34,503 nucleotides of DNA, from positions 1 to 34,503 of the forward strand of contig JAAFGT010000043.1 of the NCBI GenBank assembly GCA_010365215.1, given 5' to 3'. Numbering within the stretch: the stretch's first letter is position 1; each line of letters opens with the position of its first letter. Of this stretch, positions 1 to 8,124 are shown one piece after another. This stretch comes from Acidipila sp. (GTDB taxonomy: Bacteria; Acidobacteriota; Terriglobia; Acidiferrales; UBA7541). The translations under genes were made by a program, and so were the position numbers. The notes under the pieces are model-generated. The model searched no databases. It saw only the letters and a list, made by a program, of their open reading frames with translations, and was not told where the DNA came from.

Positions 1-331
1 GGCCACCCGGCCCCGTGGCGGTGATGGAATAAGTGGTTGACTCGGTCGGCGAAACTTTGCTCGAGCCTTCCGGCGACACCGCGTCGCCCGGCGTAAGCGT
101 TACCGCCGTGGCGTTGGTCGAGGTCCACGTCAGCGTCGTGCTCTCACCCTGCTGAATAAATGTAGGCGCAGCCTGCAGCGTGACCGTCGGGCGCGCGGCG
201 GGAGGAGTCGCCATAACCGGCGGCGGCGCCGGCGGCTTTACCGGAGTCTTGGGCGCGCAAGAGATGACCGTGAAGAGCAAAAGGCCCAGGCTGATGGACT
301 GCAGTGAACGGGCCCGGTGGGGAATACGCAT
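1..331 (-). CDS. pal: Pal-like lipoprotein, 5' part only
   Basis: The gene starts at an ATG (329-331) and runs off the left edge, leaving about 110 codons. The N-terminus is a lipoprotein signal: positive residues, a hydrophobic stretch (SLGLLLFTVIS) and Cys25 in a V-I-S-C lipobox. A proline-rich tether (PPAPPP) follows, then an Ig-like beta segment with the sequence STTLTWTSTNATAVTL. The OmpA-like peptidoglycan-binding domain expected of Pal would lie outside the window. A clear Shine-Dalgarno (GGAGGAT) precedes the ATG. The gene follows tolB on the same strand, the usual Pal position, so an outer-membrane lipoprotein that links the envelope to peptidoglycan is likely. The Pal name is inferred from context because the diagnostic domain is not visible; an unrelated Ig-domain lipoprotein is the alternative. 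Confidence 0.75.
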   Translation of the reverse strand, partial: MRIPHRARSLQSISLGLLLFTVISCAPKTPVKPPAPPPVMATPPAARPTVTLQAAPTFIQQGESTTLTWTSTNATAVTLTPGDAVSPEGSSKVSPTESTTYSITATGPGG

Positions 332-342
332 TTCAGATCCTC

Positions 343-374
343 CTCGAAGTGACTGCAGCTCGAAGTGACTGCAG
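343..374. repeat. Perfect 16-bp tandem duplication in the pal leader
   Basis: The 16-mer CTCGAAGTGACTGCAG occurs twice head to tail at 343-358 and 359-374. It lies 11 bp upstream of the pal start codon, in the tolB-pal gap, and its pal-proximal edge runs into the Shine-Dalgarno region. It looks like a recent slippage duplication in the untranslated leader. Confidence 0.9.
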
Positions 375-470
375 GTCGTGCGAATCGTAGAAACATTGCG
401 GAAGACGGCGTCATGGTATCACTTTTTTCCGCGGGCAGACATTTTTGAATCGACACGCGCGCCTGCCGGC

Positions 471-1817
471 CTACTTCGGCGACCAATTGGGCGATTCATT
501 GTGTCCCTCGAACGTCAACTGCCTGGGCAGCGAGCCGTCGGCCAGCATGCTCCAGATCTGGCGCGTGCCCGTGCGCGTGGATTCAAAGACCAGGTGACGC
601 CCATCCGGCGCCCACCACGGCCGTTCGTTACGTCCGGCATCGCGCGTCAGCTCCACAATCTGCCGCGTAGCCACTTCCATCACGTAAATATCGTAGTTGC
701 CCGACGGCCGCCGCCAGCTGAATGCCAGAAGCTGCCCGTTGGGGGACCACGCCGGATCGATCGAGTAACCCATATCCGGCAGCGAAAGTTTTTCCGTGTT
801 CGACCCGTCTGCATTCATAAGATAAATCGCCGGCAAGCCGCCGCGGTCGCTGACGAAGGCCACTTGCTGTCCGGTCTTGGGATTCCATACCGGCGAAGTG
901 TCCACCCCCGCGGAATAAGTAATGCGCTTCAAGCTGCCCCCGGTCGTGTCTGAGGAAAACAGCTCCGGGTCCCCATGCATGCTGGAAGAAAACATCAGCT
1001 TAGTGCCATCCGGAGACCATGCCGGCGCGGAATTGGTGCCGTGAAAGCGCATGAAGGAGACAATCTTCGAAGTCTCCATGGAGTACAGGCAGATCTGCGC
1101 GCTCATCAGCCCGCCGGCCTGGCCGTAACAGGTGAAGGCGATGCGCGAGCCGTCCGGCGACCAGCGCGGCGTAAGCGAAATGGTGCGCGCGTGAGTGACC
1201 TGCTTCTGGTTCGCGCCGTCGTAATCCATCATCCACAGTTCCTTATTTCCCGAGCGCGATGAAATAAAAGCGATGCGCGTCCCGGCGATTCCTGGCAGCC
1301 CTCCGGAAAGCCGCATGATGATTTCATCGGCAAACTGGTGCGCGAAGATGCGCACTTGCGCTTCGGTCACTTCGCCGTGATAGCGCTTGCCGATCACCGG
1401 CGGCGCCGCGGCGCTGCGCACGTCGGAAAGCCATGCTTCGATGGTCAAGTCGTTGCCCGTGGCGGTCAGGTTTCCATACGCCACCAGGTGCGCGGAAGCG
1501 GGCGCGGCGTTCCAGGCCGCCGCTTGCAGTTCGCCGGGGATGCTGGCGAGCTGCGTGGGAAAGAAACTGGGGCTGACCATATCCAGGATGCCGCTGTTCT
1601 CCAGATCACCGCGAAGAACTTCGGTAAAGATTCTCGCCACGGGCTGCGACGACGTGGTGCGCGGCGTGAAGTCCACCACGGCCACGCGCGCTTTTTCCAC
1701 GCCCAGTCCCGTGCCCGTGCGGAACCAGTCTTGCGCGCTCGTGAATAGGGGACAAAGCAGGCACGCCAGAACCAGGAAACTTCCGTAGCGACCGAATCCA
1801 GCTTTTAGTTTTGCCAT
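471..1817 (-). CDS. tolB: Tol-Pal system beta-propeller protein TolB
   Basis: 448 residues, a normal TolB length. A signal peptide (LVLACLLCPLFTSA) is followed by the N-terminal alpha/beta domain (about residues 40-165: VAVVDF, a helix around RIFTEVLRGDLENSGIL) and then a six-bladed propeller built from repeats of the form W-SPDG-x-I/L-x-F-x-S (TPRWSPDGSRIAFT, APAWSPDGTKLMFS, DPAWSPNGQLLAFS, ERPWWAPDGRHLVF). TolB is periplasmic and binds Pal, helping keep the outer membrane in register during division. The gene lies 38 bp downstream of the TonB-like gene and 139 bp upstream of pal, so it is part of the tol operon. The ATG has only a weak Shine-Dalgarno (AGGAT), which fits read-through translation in an operon. 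Confidence 0.95.
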   Translation of the reverse strand: MAKLKAGFGRYGSFLVLACLLCPLFTSAQDWFRTGTGLGVEKARVAVVDFTPRTTSSQPVARIFTEVLRGDLENSGILDMVSPSFFPTQLASIPGELQAAAWNAAPASAHLVAYGNLTATGNDLTIEAWLSDVRSAAAPPVIGKRYHGEVTEAQVRIFAHQFADEIIMRLSGGLPGIAGTRIAFISSRSGNKELWMMDYDGANQKQVTHARTISLTPRWSPDGSRIAFTCYGQAGGLMSAQICLYSMETSKIVSFMRFHGTNSAPAWSPDGTKLMFSSSMHGDPELFSSDTTGGSLKRITYSAGVDTSPVWNPKTGQQVAFVSDRGGLPAIYLMNADGSNTEKLSLPDMGYSIDPAWSPNGQLLAFSWRRPSGNYDIYVMEVATRQIVELTRDAGRNERPWWAPDGRHLVFESTRTGTRQIWSMLADGSLPRQLTFEGHNESPNWSPK

Positions 1818-1855
1818 AATCCTGTAGCGGCCCCGCTTCCTGCGCTCGCGTCTTT

Positions 1856-2647
1856 TCAGTAGCCGCTTCTCCGAAACTCAAACCAGAATTCCACGCCCAC
1901 CGAGCCGCCCGGGTAATCCGAGGGCAATCGCTCGAGCGGGTTGGCATCGCGAACCGCGCGGATCGCCGAAGTATCCACCGAGCTGTTGCCGCTGGAGCGC
2001 GTAATCTGGATGCTGGTGGCCGTTCCGTCGCGCATGATTTGAAACGCAATCACCACGCGCGGGGCCACGCGAATCGCAGGATCGATCGCCGACTGCAGCC
2101 AGTTCGCGCTCACCCGCCGCCGCACCGCCTCCACATACCAGGGATAGCGCGCGCCAAAATCTCCACCGGGGCCGCCCATGCCGATGCCCCCCTGGCTTCC
2201 ATTACTCATTGTGAACTGCGTGTAAGGCAGCGCCGGCGTTCCGCCTTCACCGTAGGGAACTGCGTTCGAGGGCGGCGGCGTCCTATTTTCGAAAACTTTT
2301 GAAGGACGCGTCACGTAGCGCGGCGGTTTATTCTTTTCAAATTCGGGAAGCTGCTTGGCGGAATTGTCCGGCAACGGCTTGGCCACCGGCTCGGCTTTAT
2401 AAAGTCCCTTGGTGTCATCGACGGCCTGGCTGGTAGCCATCTCCGGCCGCGGCAGCGGAACGCCAGCAACGCCGCGAACCAATCCGATGGGAACCACGTC
2501 GCCGCCCGCGCCGGACCAGACGTTATGCGCCGGCGCGTACAAAATCGAAAACGCCGTCCAGGCGATCAGCAGCGCGTGCAGCGCGGCCGATGCCAGCAGA
2601 AAGCGCTTGATGCTGGGCCCGGCGAAGGTGTATGCGGCGGCGTCCAT
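1856..2647 (-). CDS. TonB/TolA-like energy transducer
   Basis: 263 residues. There is one N-terminal membrane anchor (FLLASAALHALLIAWTAFSIL, about residues 15-35), a Pro/Lys-rich periplasm-spanning middle (about 75-130) and a C-terminal TonB/TolA-type domain (about 165-263: YVEAVRRRVSANW, a strand with FQIMRDGTATSIQITRSSG, then SAIRAVRDANPLERLP). It sits exactly where tolA normally lies, between tolR and tolB, 19 bp after tolR. It probably couples the TolQR proton channel to TolB and Pal across the periplasm. The C-terminal motif is of TonB type and not a classical long-helix TolA, as is common outside Proteobacteria. A TonB role for outer-membrane receptors cannot be excluded, but the operon context argues for the Tol function. 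Confidence 0.88.
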   Translation of the reverse strand: MDAAAYTFAGPSIKRFLLASAALHALLIAWTAFSILYAPAHNVWSGAGGDVVPIGLVRGVAGVPLPRPEMATSQAVDDTKGLYKAEPVAKPLPDNSAKQLPEFEKNKPPRYVTRPSKVFENRTPPPSNAVPYGEGGTPALPYTQFTMSNGSQGGIGMGGPGGDFGARYPWYVEAVRRRVSANWLQSAIDPAIRVAPRVVIAFQIMRDGTATSIQITRSSGNSSVDTSAIRAVRDANPLERLPSDYPGGSVGVEFWFEFRRSGY

Positions 2648-2666
2648 TTCGTTTAGCGATCTTTTG

Positions 2667-3089
2667 TCACCGAATTCGCGGGCGGCTGGAGATGGGCTCG
2701 GTGACCACGCTTATATTTACGATGCCCGATTGCCGCAGCTCGTCCACCACCGTGGCGAAGCTGCCGAATGGCACCACCTCATCGCAGCGCACAAAAACCG
2801 CCTGCGTTCCCGGAGTGGTGGATTTCGATTTCACCAGCTCGCCGATCTTGTGGATGTTCACCGCATCGTTGCCCAGATAGACGCGCTGCGCGCGGTCGAT
2901 GGTTACGACCAGGCGATTTTCGACGATGTCTTTTACGGTTTTCGTTTTCGGCAGGTCCACTTCGATGCCGGACTGCAGGATGGGCGCGGTGATCATGAAG
3001 ATAATCAGCAGCACCAGCACCACGTCGATGAAGGGAACCATGTTGATGTCCGAGAGTGACGTGCCCGTCTGATGCGTGGTTTGCGGCAT
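2667..3089 (-). CDS. tolR: TolR/ExbD-family proton-channel subunit
   Basis: 140 residues, typical for ExbD/TolR. The short cytoplasmic N-terminus is followed by one transmembrane helix with the family signature (DINMVPFIDVVLVLLIIFMI, about residues 14-34). It includes the conserved Asp in FID that carries protons in the channel. The remainder is a periplasmic domain (GIEVDLPKTKT... TVVDELRQSGIVNISVV). The ATG has an AAAGGGG Shine-Dalgarno. The gene lies 23 bp after tolQ and is co-directional with the rest of the operon. Together with TolQ it forms the motor that powers the TolA-like protein. ExbD is the paralogous alternative, but the tolB and pal neighbours decide for TolR. Confidence 0.93.
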   Translation of the reverse strand: MPQTTHQTGTSLSDINMVPFIDVVLVLLIIFMITAPILQSGIEVDLPKTKTVKDIVENRLVVTIDRAQRVYLGNDAVNIHKIGELVKSKSTTPGTQAVFVRCDEVVPFGSFATVVDELRQSGIVNISVVTEPISSRPRIR

Positions 3090-3112
3090 CTGCTTGCCCC
3101 TTTCTCCGCAGC

Positions 3113-3802
3113 CTATCCGTTATTTTTTTCCAGCAGGGCAATGAACTCGGTGGCGAAGGTGTCCATCTGCCCGGCCATGTCTTTGATGAGATGCAGAAAA
3201 TGGTTATAGGCGATTACCGCGGGAACCGCCGTGGCCAGGCCGGCTGCGGTGGTCACCAGCGCCTCGGCAATGCCCGGCGCCACAATGCGCAGGCTGGCTG
3301 CGCCGGCATCACCCAGGCCGGAGAACGCATCCATCACCCCCCACACCGTGCCGAACAGGCCGATGAACGGCGTCACCGAGCCGGTGGTGGCCAGCCAGGA
3401 CATCCATTTTTCCATGGCGCGAACTTCATCGGCGGAAGCCACCTGCATGGTCGCGGCCACGGCGTTGAAGCTTTTAAGTTTTCCCGGAGGATTGGCCACG
3501 CCCAGCTGGCTTTCCACTTCGCGCATACCCGCCGCGTAAACTTTCGCCACCGGCGAACCGGAAACTCGCGCGGCCACCGTCTTCGGCGCTGCGGACTGCC
3601 GGCTGGAGCGAAATGCGCTCAGGAATTGCGCGGTCTCCGAGCGCATGCGCGAAAAGGAAGCAGATTTTTGAAGAATGACCGCCCAGGAGAACAGCGAAAA
3701 GCAGAACAGCATCAACAGAACGCCGCGGGCAACCCACCCCGTTTGCGAAAGCAGCGGACCTAACTGGCCCACCAGCAGAAAAAAGCCAAATGGCAGTGTC
3801 AA
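3113..3802 (-). CDS. tolQ: TolQ/ExbB/MotA-family proton-channel subunit
   Basis: 229 residues with the three-helix TolQ layout: one helix near residues 20-40 ([18 protein letters not shown]), a cytoplasmic stretch, then two helices in the C-terminal half. These carry the family core [22 protein letters not shown] and a second block [26 protein letters not shown], with the conserved Thr/Gly/Pro pattern of the proton path. It starts at TTG (3800-3802) with a strong GGGAGGA Shine-Dalgarno just upstream. It is the first gene of the tol operon and has a promoter candidate about 90 bp upstream. It forms the stator of the Tol motor in the inner membrane with TolR. Confidence 0.94.
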   Translation of the reverse strand: MTLPFGFFLLVGQLGPLLSQTGWVARGVLLMLFCFSLFSWAVILQKSASFSRMRSETAQFLSAFRSSRQSAAPKTVAARVSGSPVAKVYAAGMREVESQLGVANPPGKLKSFNAVAATMQVASADEVRAMEKWMSWLATTGSVTPFIGLFGTVWGVMDAFSGLGDAGAASLRIVAPGIAEALVTTAAGLATAVPAVIAYNHFLHLIKDMAGQMDTFATEFIALLEKNNG

Positions 3803-3888
3803 TTTCCTCCCTCAGCGGGACGGGCTGCAAGGTTCTATCGCGCGTGATCCGATGGGTTCCCCACACGCGCAAAATGCCCCACGCAAAA

Positions 3889-3917
3889 ACCGTAGCACAC
3901 GCTGTGAAGAGGGTCAA
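3889..3917 (-). promoter_or_regulatory. Sigma-70-type promoter of the tol operon
   Basis: On the minus strand TTGACC (complement of 3912-3917), exactly 17 bases, and TACGGT (complement of 3889-3894) form a near-consensus promoter. It lies about 90 bp ahead of the tolQ TTG start. The spacing and direction are seen in the sequence; its use is inferred. Confidence 0.6.
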
Positions 3918-3979
3918 ACGCAGCAGGCCAGCGATGTTTCGCACTTGCCATCGCTCGCGGTGAAGATTTCGCGGGCCGT

Positions 3980-4513
3980 TTACTTCCGATCGTGCCCCCG
4001 GGGATCGTTTGCCGGATCGAAATACCGCGTGCCGGTGGGGCCGTATCCGCACACTTGCACCACCACCGCCTCCGCTTCCGTCTGCGCAAAATGATTGTGC
4101 CTGCCCGGCTCGGAGTAGACGCTTCCCGGCGGCAAAGCCTTCAGCGCGCCGGCATCGAAATGATCGCCATAACCAAAATGCCACACCCCTGAGACCACTG
4201 TGGCCATGCGGTCGTCGCTGTGGGAATGCGCCTGGATGGTGGTGTGCGCCGGAACAAAAAGCAGAATGGCGTAGAAGCCCGCCTTCTCCGGACTGCCAAA
4301 AAGAATTTTCGTGTGTACGCCCTTAACTCCCGAGCTGCCGATCTGGTTGCTGTCGACCGGGCTGTCTTGCATTTCCCCAGGCGTCATGCGGATCTCGGGC
4401 AGCGATTCCGGCGCCACCGCGGACGCGTAGACGATCACTAGAAACCCTGCAAGCGACAGGGCGGCCAGCCAAAACGCGGCGTGCGTCGGTTTTTTCGATA
4501 CGTTTGGCGACAT
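3980..4513 (-). CDS. Exported cupin-domain protein
   Basis: 177 residues. An N-terminal hydrophobic segment (FWLAALSLAGFLVIVYASAVA, about residues 14-34) should act as a signal peptide or anchor. The rest is a single cupin barrel. Motif 1 is visible as IQAHSHSDDRMATVVSG (H-x-H with a later acidic/polar position and closing Gly), and motif 2 as PGSVYSEPGRHNHF with its metal-ligand His. A metal-binding periplasmic protein is therefore likely, but the substrate is unknown; such proteins are often annotated only as cupin domain-containing. It is transcribed in the same direction as the tol operon but ends upstream of the tolQ promoter, so it is a separate unit. The ATG at 4511-4513 has GAGGA upstream. 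Confidence 0.82.
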   Translation of the reverse strand: MSPNVSKKPTHAAFWLAALSLAGFLVIVYASAVAPESLPEIRMTPGEMQDSPVDSNQIGSSGVKGVHTKILFGSPEKAGFYAILLFVPAHTTIQAHSHSDDRMATVVSGVWHFGYGDHFDAGALKALPPGSVYSEPGRHNHFAQTEAEAVVVQVCGYGPTGTRYFDPANDPRGHDRK

Positions 4514-4875
4514 GCAATAGTCCTCTTTGCTCGATTGAGTTGCCGGGCATCAGGCACGGATACAACATCGCCCGGGTTATAACGTGAACGATAACTCTGT
4601 CCGTAGCCACACTCAAGCCTTTGCGCGCATCTAATTAGAGTCGCCCATTGCCCCTCTTGGTTGAATTAGTTGAGAAAAGTTGCGAAAAGACTCCGCTGCA
4701 GCCGCGATTCGATGGTACGCTGCCATACTGTGTCGACTTTCAGCGATTCGCTGCCGCCTCCGAGGCGGAAGCAGCCGCACGCTCTCGCGCAAGGATTAAA
4801 ATTGCCATTGAAACTTTCCGTGTTATTACCCGCAGGCGCTCAGCCTTCAGCGCGTACTCGAAAGGAGACCGTTTG
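4514..4875. other. Divergent intergenic region with a structured leader
   Basis: 362 bp between the divergent cupin and radical SAM genes. Part of it stays open in the radical SAM frame from 4648, but the composition and the Shine-Dalgarno at 4860-4866 argue that it is leader. At 4750-4775 there is a hairpin: outer arms GCTGC and GCAGC enclose an inner pair CCGCC/GGCGG, with a small bulge. It has no T-run, so it is not an obvious terminator. No riboswitch class was recognised; the conserved cobalamin boxes were looked for and not found. Confidence 0.45.
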
Positions 4876-6372
4876 ATGCGCGTATTTCTGGTCAATCCGA
4901 ATCACTTGTCGTTTGGCATCGGCGTGATTACCCCGCGATGGCTCTACGTGCTGGCCTCGGCCACTCCGCGTTCCTATGGGGACCCGGTTCTGGTGGACGA
5001 AACTCTTGCGCCCATGGACTGCGCGCAGGTGCAAAAGGGAGATGTGGTCGGCATCGGCATCCACAGCGGCAATTGCCTGCGCGGTTACGAAGTGGGCCGC
5101 GCGGCGCGCGACCGTGGCGCTTACGTGGTCTTCGGTGGTATTCACACCAGCCTGTTTCCCGAGGAAGCATTTGAGCACGGCGGCGCGAACGCCGTGGTCA
5201 AAGGTGATGGCGACGTCATCTGGGCAAAAGTTCTGGCCGATTGCCAGAGCGGTCTGGTGCAACGGGTTTATGACGGCGGGCGCATCGAAGCCGGGCAATT
5301 CCTCCCGGCGCGCTGGGATTTAATGCCGCCCGACAGCTACATGTGGGCCTCCGTGCAGACCGTGCGCGGCTGTCCTAAGCACTGCTCCTTTTGCTCGGTG
5401 TGGCGCACCGACGGGCAAAAGCCTCGGCAGCGCGCCTCCGACTCGATTATCGGCGAGATTATCGAGCTGCGTCGCATGGGATTTCGCTTCATCGCCCTGG
5501 CCGACGACAATTTTTATCCCGTAACGCTGGAAGATTTGGAATTAGCCAGGCGCCAGAAGGATCACCACCACCTGGCCGAGCTGCAAGCCACTCGCGACGA
5601 GCGTTTTGAGCTGATGGCCCGCCTGGCCCTGCTGCCCGAGGACATGGTTTTCTACACGCAAATCACCATGGAAGCGGCCGAAGATCCCGATTTCCTTGAC
5701 GCCATGCAGAAAGCGCGCATCAAGGGAGCACTGGTGGGAGTGGAATCGGTCACTCCGGAAGGACTGAAAGCCATTTTCAAGGAATTTAATTACGCCGGCC
5801 GCGACCTGGTGCAGCGCTTGCGCACTTTCCGCGAGCATGGCGTGCATGTGCTGGGCTCGTTCATCTTCGGACTTCCCACCGACCGCCCCGACACTTTCGA
5901 GGCTACCGCCACTCTGGCCGCGGACGCCAATCTGACCTTCGCGCAGTTCGTCATGCTCACGCCTTTTCCCGGCACGGTGGATTTTCAGCGCTGGGAAAAA
6001 ACTATGGCCTCCGACCCCACGCGCATCGAAGGATTTCCGCTCACGCGCTACTGGCTGATTCCGCAGGCGCAGCGCCCCAAGGTGTACATGTCCCACCCGC
6101 TGATGTCCGCTGAGGAAATCCGCTGGCGAAGCCAGGCCGTGTGGGACCGTTTCTATTCGCTGCCATCCATCTGGAAGCGTTCCAACTGCGTGAAATCTTT
6201 GCGCGCCCGTTTGGCCTTCATTTTTATTTCCAAACTCTACCGGCAGATGTACGCCAACACCGGAATCGCCACCGACAGCGCGCGCTCCAACCGCGCCAAT
6301 CGCTGGGCGCGCCTGTTGGTAAAGCCCTGCCTGCGCCTCTTCCAGGCTCCGCCCATGCCCGAGCTGATGTAA
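4876..6372 (+). CDS. B12-binding-type radical SAM protein
   Basis: 498 residues from the ATG at 4876, chosen because AAAGGAG lies ten bases upstream; an upstream in-frame ATG at 4648 has no such signal. Residues 1-150 resemble the cobalamin-binding Rossmann domain of this superfamily (VFLVNP..., GDVVGIGIHSGN, AYVVFGGIHTSLFPEEAF), but the base-off DxHxxG motif is absent. The radical SAM cluster motif CX3CX2C is C166-PKH-C170-SF-C173, followed by a TIM-barrel-like core (FIALADDNFYP, GALVGVESVTPEGL, HVLGSFIFGLPTDRPDTF). The last 80 residues are a basic extension. Enzymes of this type methylate or rearrange unreactive carbons in lipids, cofactors and natural products; nothing here fixes the substrate. 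It stands alone, followed by miaB 98 bp later. Confidence 0.85.
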   Translation: MRVFLVNPNHLSFGIGVITPRWLYVLASATPRSYGDPVLVDETLAPMDCAQVQKGDVVGIGIHSGNCLRGYEVGRAARDRGAYVVFGGIHTSLFPEEAFEHGGANAVVKGDGDVIWAKVLADCQSGLVQRVYDGGRIEAGQFLPARWDLMPPDSYMWASVQTVRGCPKHCSFCSVWRTDGQKPRQRASDSIIGEIIELRRMGFRFIALADDNFYPVTLEDLELARRQKDHHHLAELQATRDERFELMARLALLPEDMVFYTQITMEAAEDPDFLDAMQKARIKGALVGVESVTPEGLKAIFKEFNYAGRDLVQRLRTFREHGVHVLGSFIFGLPTDRPDTFEATATLAADANLTFAQFVMLTPFPGTVDFQRWEKTMASDPTRIEGFPLTRYWLIPQAQRPKVYMSHPLMSAEEIRWRSQAVWDRFYSLPSIWKRSNCVKSLRARLAFIFISKLYRQMYANTGIATDSARSNRANRWARLLVKPCLRLFQAPPMPELM

Positions 6373-6470
6373 TGGCAGCGCCAGCGCCCCGCCGGCTCCG
6401 GGGGGGTGCCCAGACGGTCATGCCCTCGCGCCACCGCGAAAATTCCACTGTGATAAACTGAGCGGCGAAC

Positions 6471-8051
6471 ATGAGTCCGCTATTCGATGTTCGCGTGGAG
6501 GCTCTTCAGGCTGGTGGGCGCGAGGCTTGCCTCGCCCAGCCAGCGCTCGGCTCCAGCCTCGCCCCTGCAAAAATCCCCGAAGCCGCTGGCGGTAAAGCGT
6601 TTTACATCGAAACTTTCGGCTGCCAGATGAACGTCCACGACTCCGAGAAAGTTTCTGGCGTGCTGCTTTCCCGCGGTTACCGCATGGTGGAGGATCCACT
6701 CGCCGCGGATATGGTTTTCTACAACACCTGCAGCATCCGCGAAAAAGCCGCGCAGAAAGTTTTTTCGAGGCTGGGCCTTTTCAATCCCATAAACGCTCCC
6801 AGAGATACGGACGCACGGGAGCCCGCCACGCGTGGCGCCGCGAAAGATTTTGGCGCTGCTGTCGACCCGAATAATGTCGGCCCCAATACTGTCAGCCCGA
6901 ATACTCCGCTGCGGCACGTGCCGGTGAAATATCTTGGCGGCGGTGCGGGAACGCGAAAGATCATCGGCGTACTTGGTTGCGTCGCCCAACAGGAGGGCGA
7001 AGAGATTTTCGAGCGCGCGCCGTGGGTCAGCCTGGTCTGCGGAAGCGCCAGTTACCGCAAGCTGCCCGAGCTTCTCGAGCAGCTCGAATCCGGCAACCGC
7101 CGGGTGATGGGACTCGACACCGATACCGAGGAAACCTTCGAGACGGAAATCACGCGCCGCGACAATCCACACCGCGCCTACCTGACCATCATCGAAGGCT
7201 GCGACAAATCCTGCGCCTATTGCGTGGTTCCTTTCACGCGCGGCCCCGAGCGCAGCCGCTCGAGCGATTCCATTTTGCGCGAGGTCGGCGAGCTCGCCGC
7301 CCTGGGCTACTCGGAAGTGCAGCTCCTCGGGCAGACGGTAAATTCCTATCGCGATCCCGCCGCCGCGCGCATGAGCTTTGCCGCGCTGCTGGCCCAAGTG
7401 GCCCAGGTGCCGGGAATCCGCCGCGTGCGCTTTACCACTTCGCACCCGCGCGATTTTCACGCCGGCATCGTCGAGGCCATCGACCGCTACCCGCAGCTTT
7501 GCGATCACGTCCATCTGCCCGCGCAGTCCGGCTCCACGCGGCTGCTGGAAAAAATGCAGCGCAGCTACACGCGCGAGGAATACCTCGAGAAAATTGCCCT
7601 GATCCGCGGCTCGCGGCGCGGGATCAGCGTCACCACCGACATCATTGTGGGATTTCCCGGCGAGACCGAAGAAGACTTCCACGAAACGCTCACGCTGCTC
7701 GATGCCGCACAGTACGACGGAGTTTTTGCATTCAAGTTTTCGCCGCGTCCCAACACTCCCGCGCTGGCCATGGCCGACAGCATTCCGGAAGCGGAAAAAA
7801 GCCGCCGGCTGGCCGTGCTTCTCGAGCACCAGCGCCTGATCCAGCAGGAGCGCAACGAAAAGCTGGTCGGCGCGTGCTTCGAAGTGTTCGTCGAGAATCG
7901 CGCGCAGCGTGAAGGCCAGTGGACCGGCCGCACTTCAAGCAACCGCACGGTAAATTTCACTTCGCCGCGCGCGGAGCTGGTGGGAGAATACCTCGAAGTT
8001 CGCATCACCCGCGCCGGCGCCAACAGTCTGTCGGGCGAGCAGGCGGTTTAG
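6471..8051 (+). CDS. miaB: tRNA-2-methylthio-N6-dimethylallyladenosine synthase MiaB
   Basis: 526 residues, clearly longer than usual MiaB (about 440-475). The N-terminal methylthiotransferase domain holds the three cluster ligands C51 (FGCQMN), C87 (YNTCSIREKA) and C170 (GVLGCVAQQ). The radical SAM motif is C244-DKS-C248-AY-C251. A C-terminal TRAM domain follows (about 455-520). The enzyme adds a methylthio group to A37 of UNN-decoding tRNAs. Two features are odd: about 40 extra residues before FYIETFGC that contain a DNA palindrome, and an insert at about residues 104-161, between C87 and C170, that contains a VxPN(N/T) tandem repeat. The reading frame stays intact through both. The ATG at 6471 has a poor Shine-Dalgarno; a TAAACT -10-like box ends 11 bp upstream, so a very short leader is possible. 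Confidence 0.93.
   Translation: MSPLFDVRVEALQAGGREACLAQPALGSSLAPAKIPEAAGGKAFYIETFGCQMNVHDSEKVSGVLLSRGYRMVEDPLAADMVFYNTCSIREKAAQKVFSRLGLFNPINAPRDTDAREPATRGAAKDFGAAVDPNNVGPNTVSPNTPLRHVPVKYLGGGAGTRKIIGVLGCVAQQEGEEIFERAPWVSLVCGSASYRKLPELLEQLESGNRRVMGLDTDTEETFETEITRRDNPHRAYLTIIEGCDKSCAYCVVPFTRGPERSRSSDSILREVGELAALGYSEVQLLGQTVNSYRDPAAARMSFAALLAQVAQVPGIRRVRFTTSHPRDFHAGIVEAIDRYPQLCDHVHLPAQSGSTRLLEKMQRSYTREEYLEKIALIRGSRRGISVTTDIIVGFPGETEEDFHETLTLLDAAQYDGVFAFKFSPRPNTPALAMADSIPEAEKSRRLAVLLEHQRLIQQERNEKLVGACFEVFVENRAQREGQWTGRTSSNRTVNFTSPRAELVGEYLEVRITRAGANSLSGEQAV
6509..6541. repeat. REP-like palindrome inside the miaB 5' coding region
   Basis: Outer arms GGCTGG (6509-6514) and CCAGCC (6536-6541) enclose an inner hairpin CGAGGC-TT-GCCTCG (6521-6534). 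The GC-rich arms around a GGCTTGCC centre are shared with the hairpin at 29590-29609, which suggests members of one palindrome family. It encodes part of the N-terminal extension of MiaB (QAGGREACLAQP). Confidence 0.65.
6861..6905 (+). repeat. Three 15-bp tandem repeats in miaB
   Basis: The units GTCGACCCGAATAAT, GTCGGCCCCAATACT and GTCAGCCCGAATACT follow directly at 6861-6875, 6876-6890 and 6891-6905. Each encodes V-x-P-N-(N/T), starting at V131. Because the period is a multiple of three, copy-number change would keep the frame. Confidence 0.92.
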
Positions 8052-8124
8052 GTGAATCCGGGCTCCGGGTTCGGGCTTCTGCGCTTTCGTAGGGTTGCCT
8101 AAACAAAATCCCAAGGAGGCCGCG

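Noticed and set aside
4514-4875. Possible cobalamin riboswitch ahead of the B12-type radical SAM gene
   Set aside because: The hairpin at 4750-4775 is real but the conserved B12-box sequence is absent.
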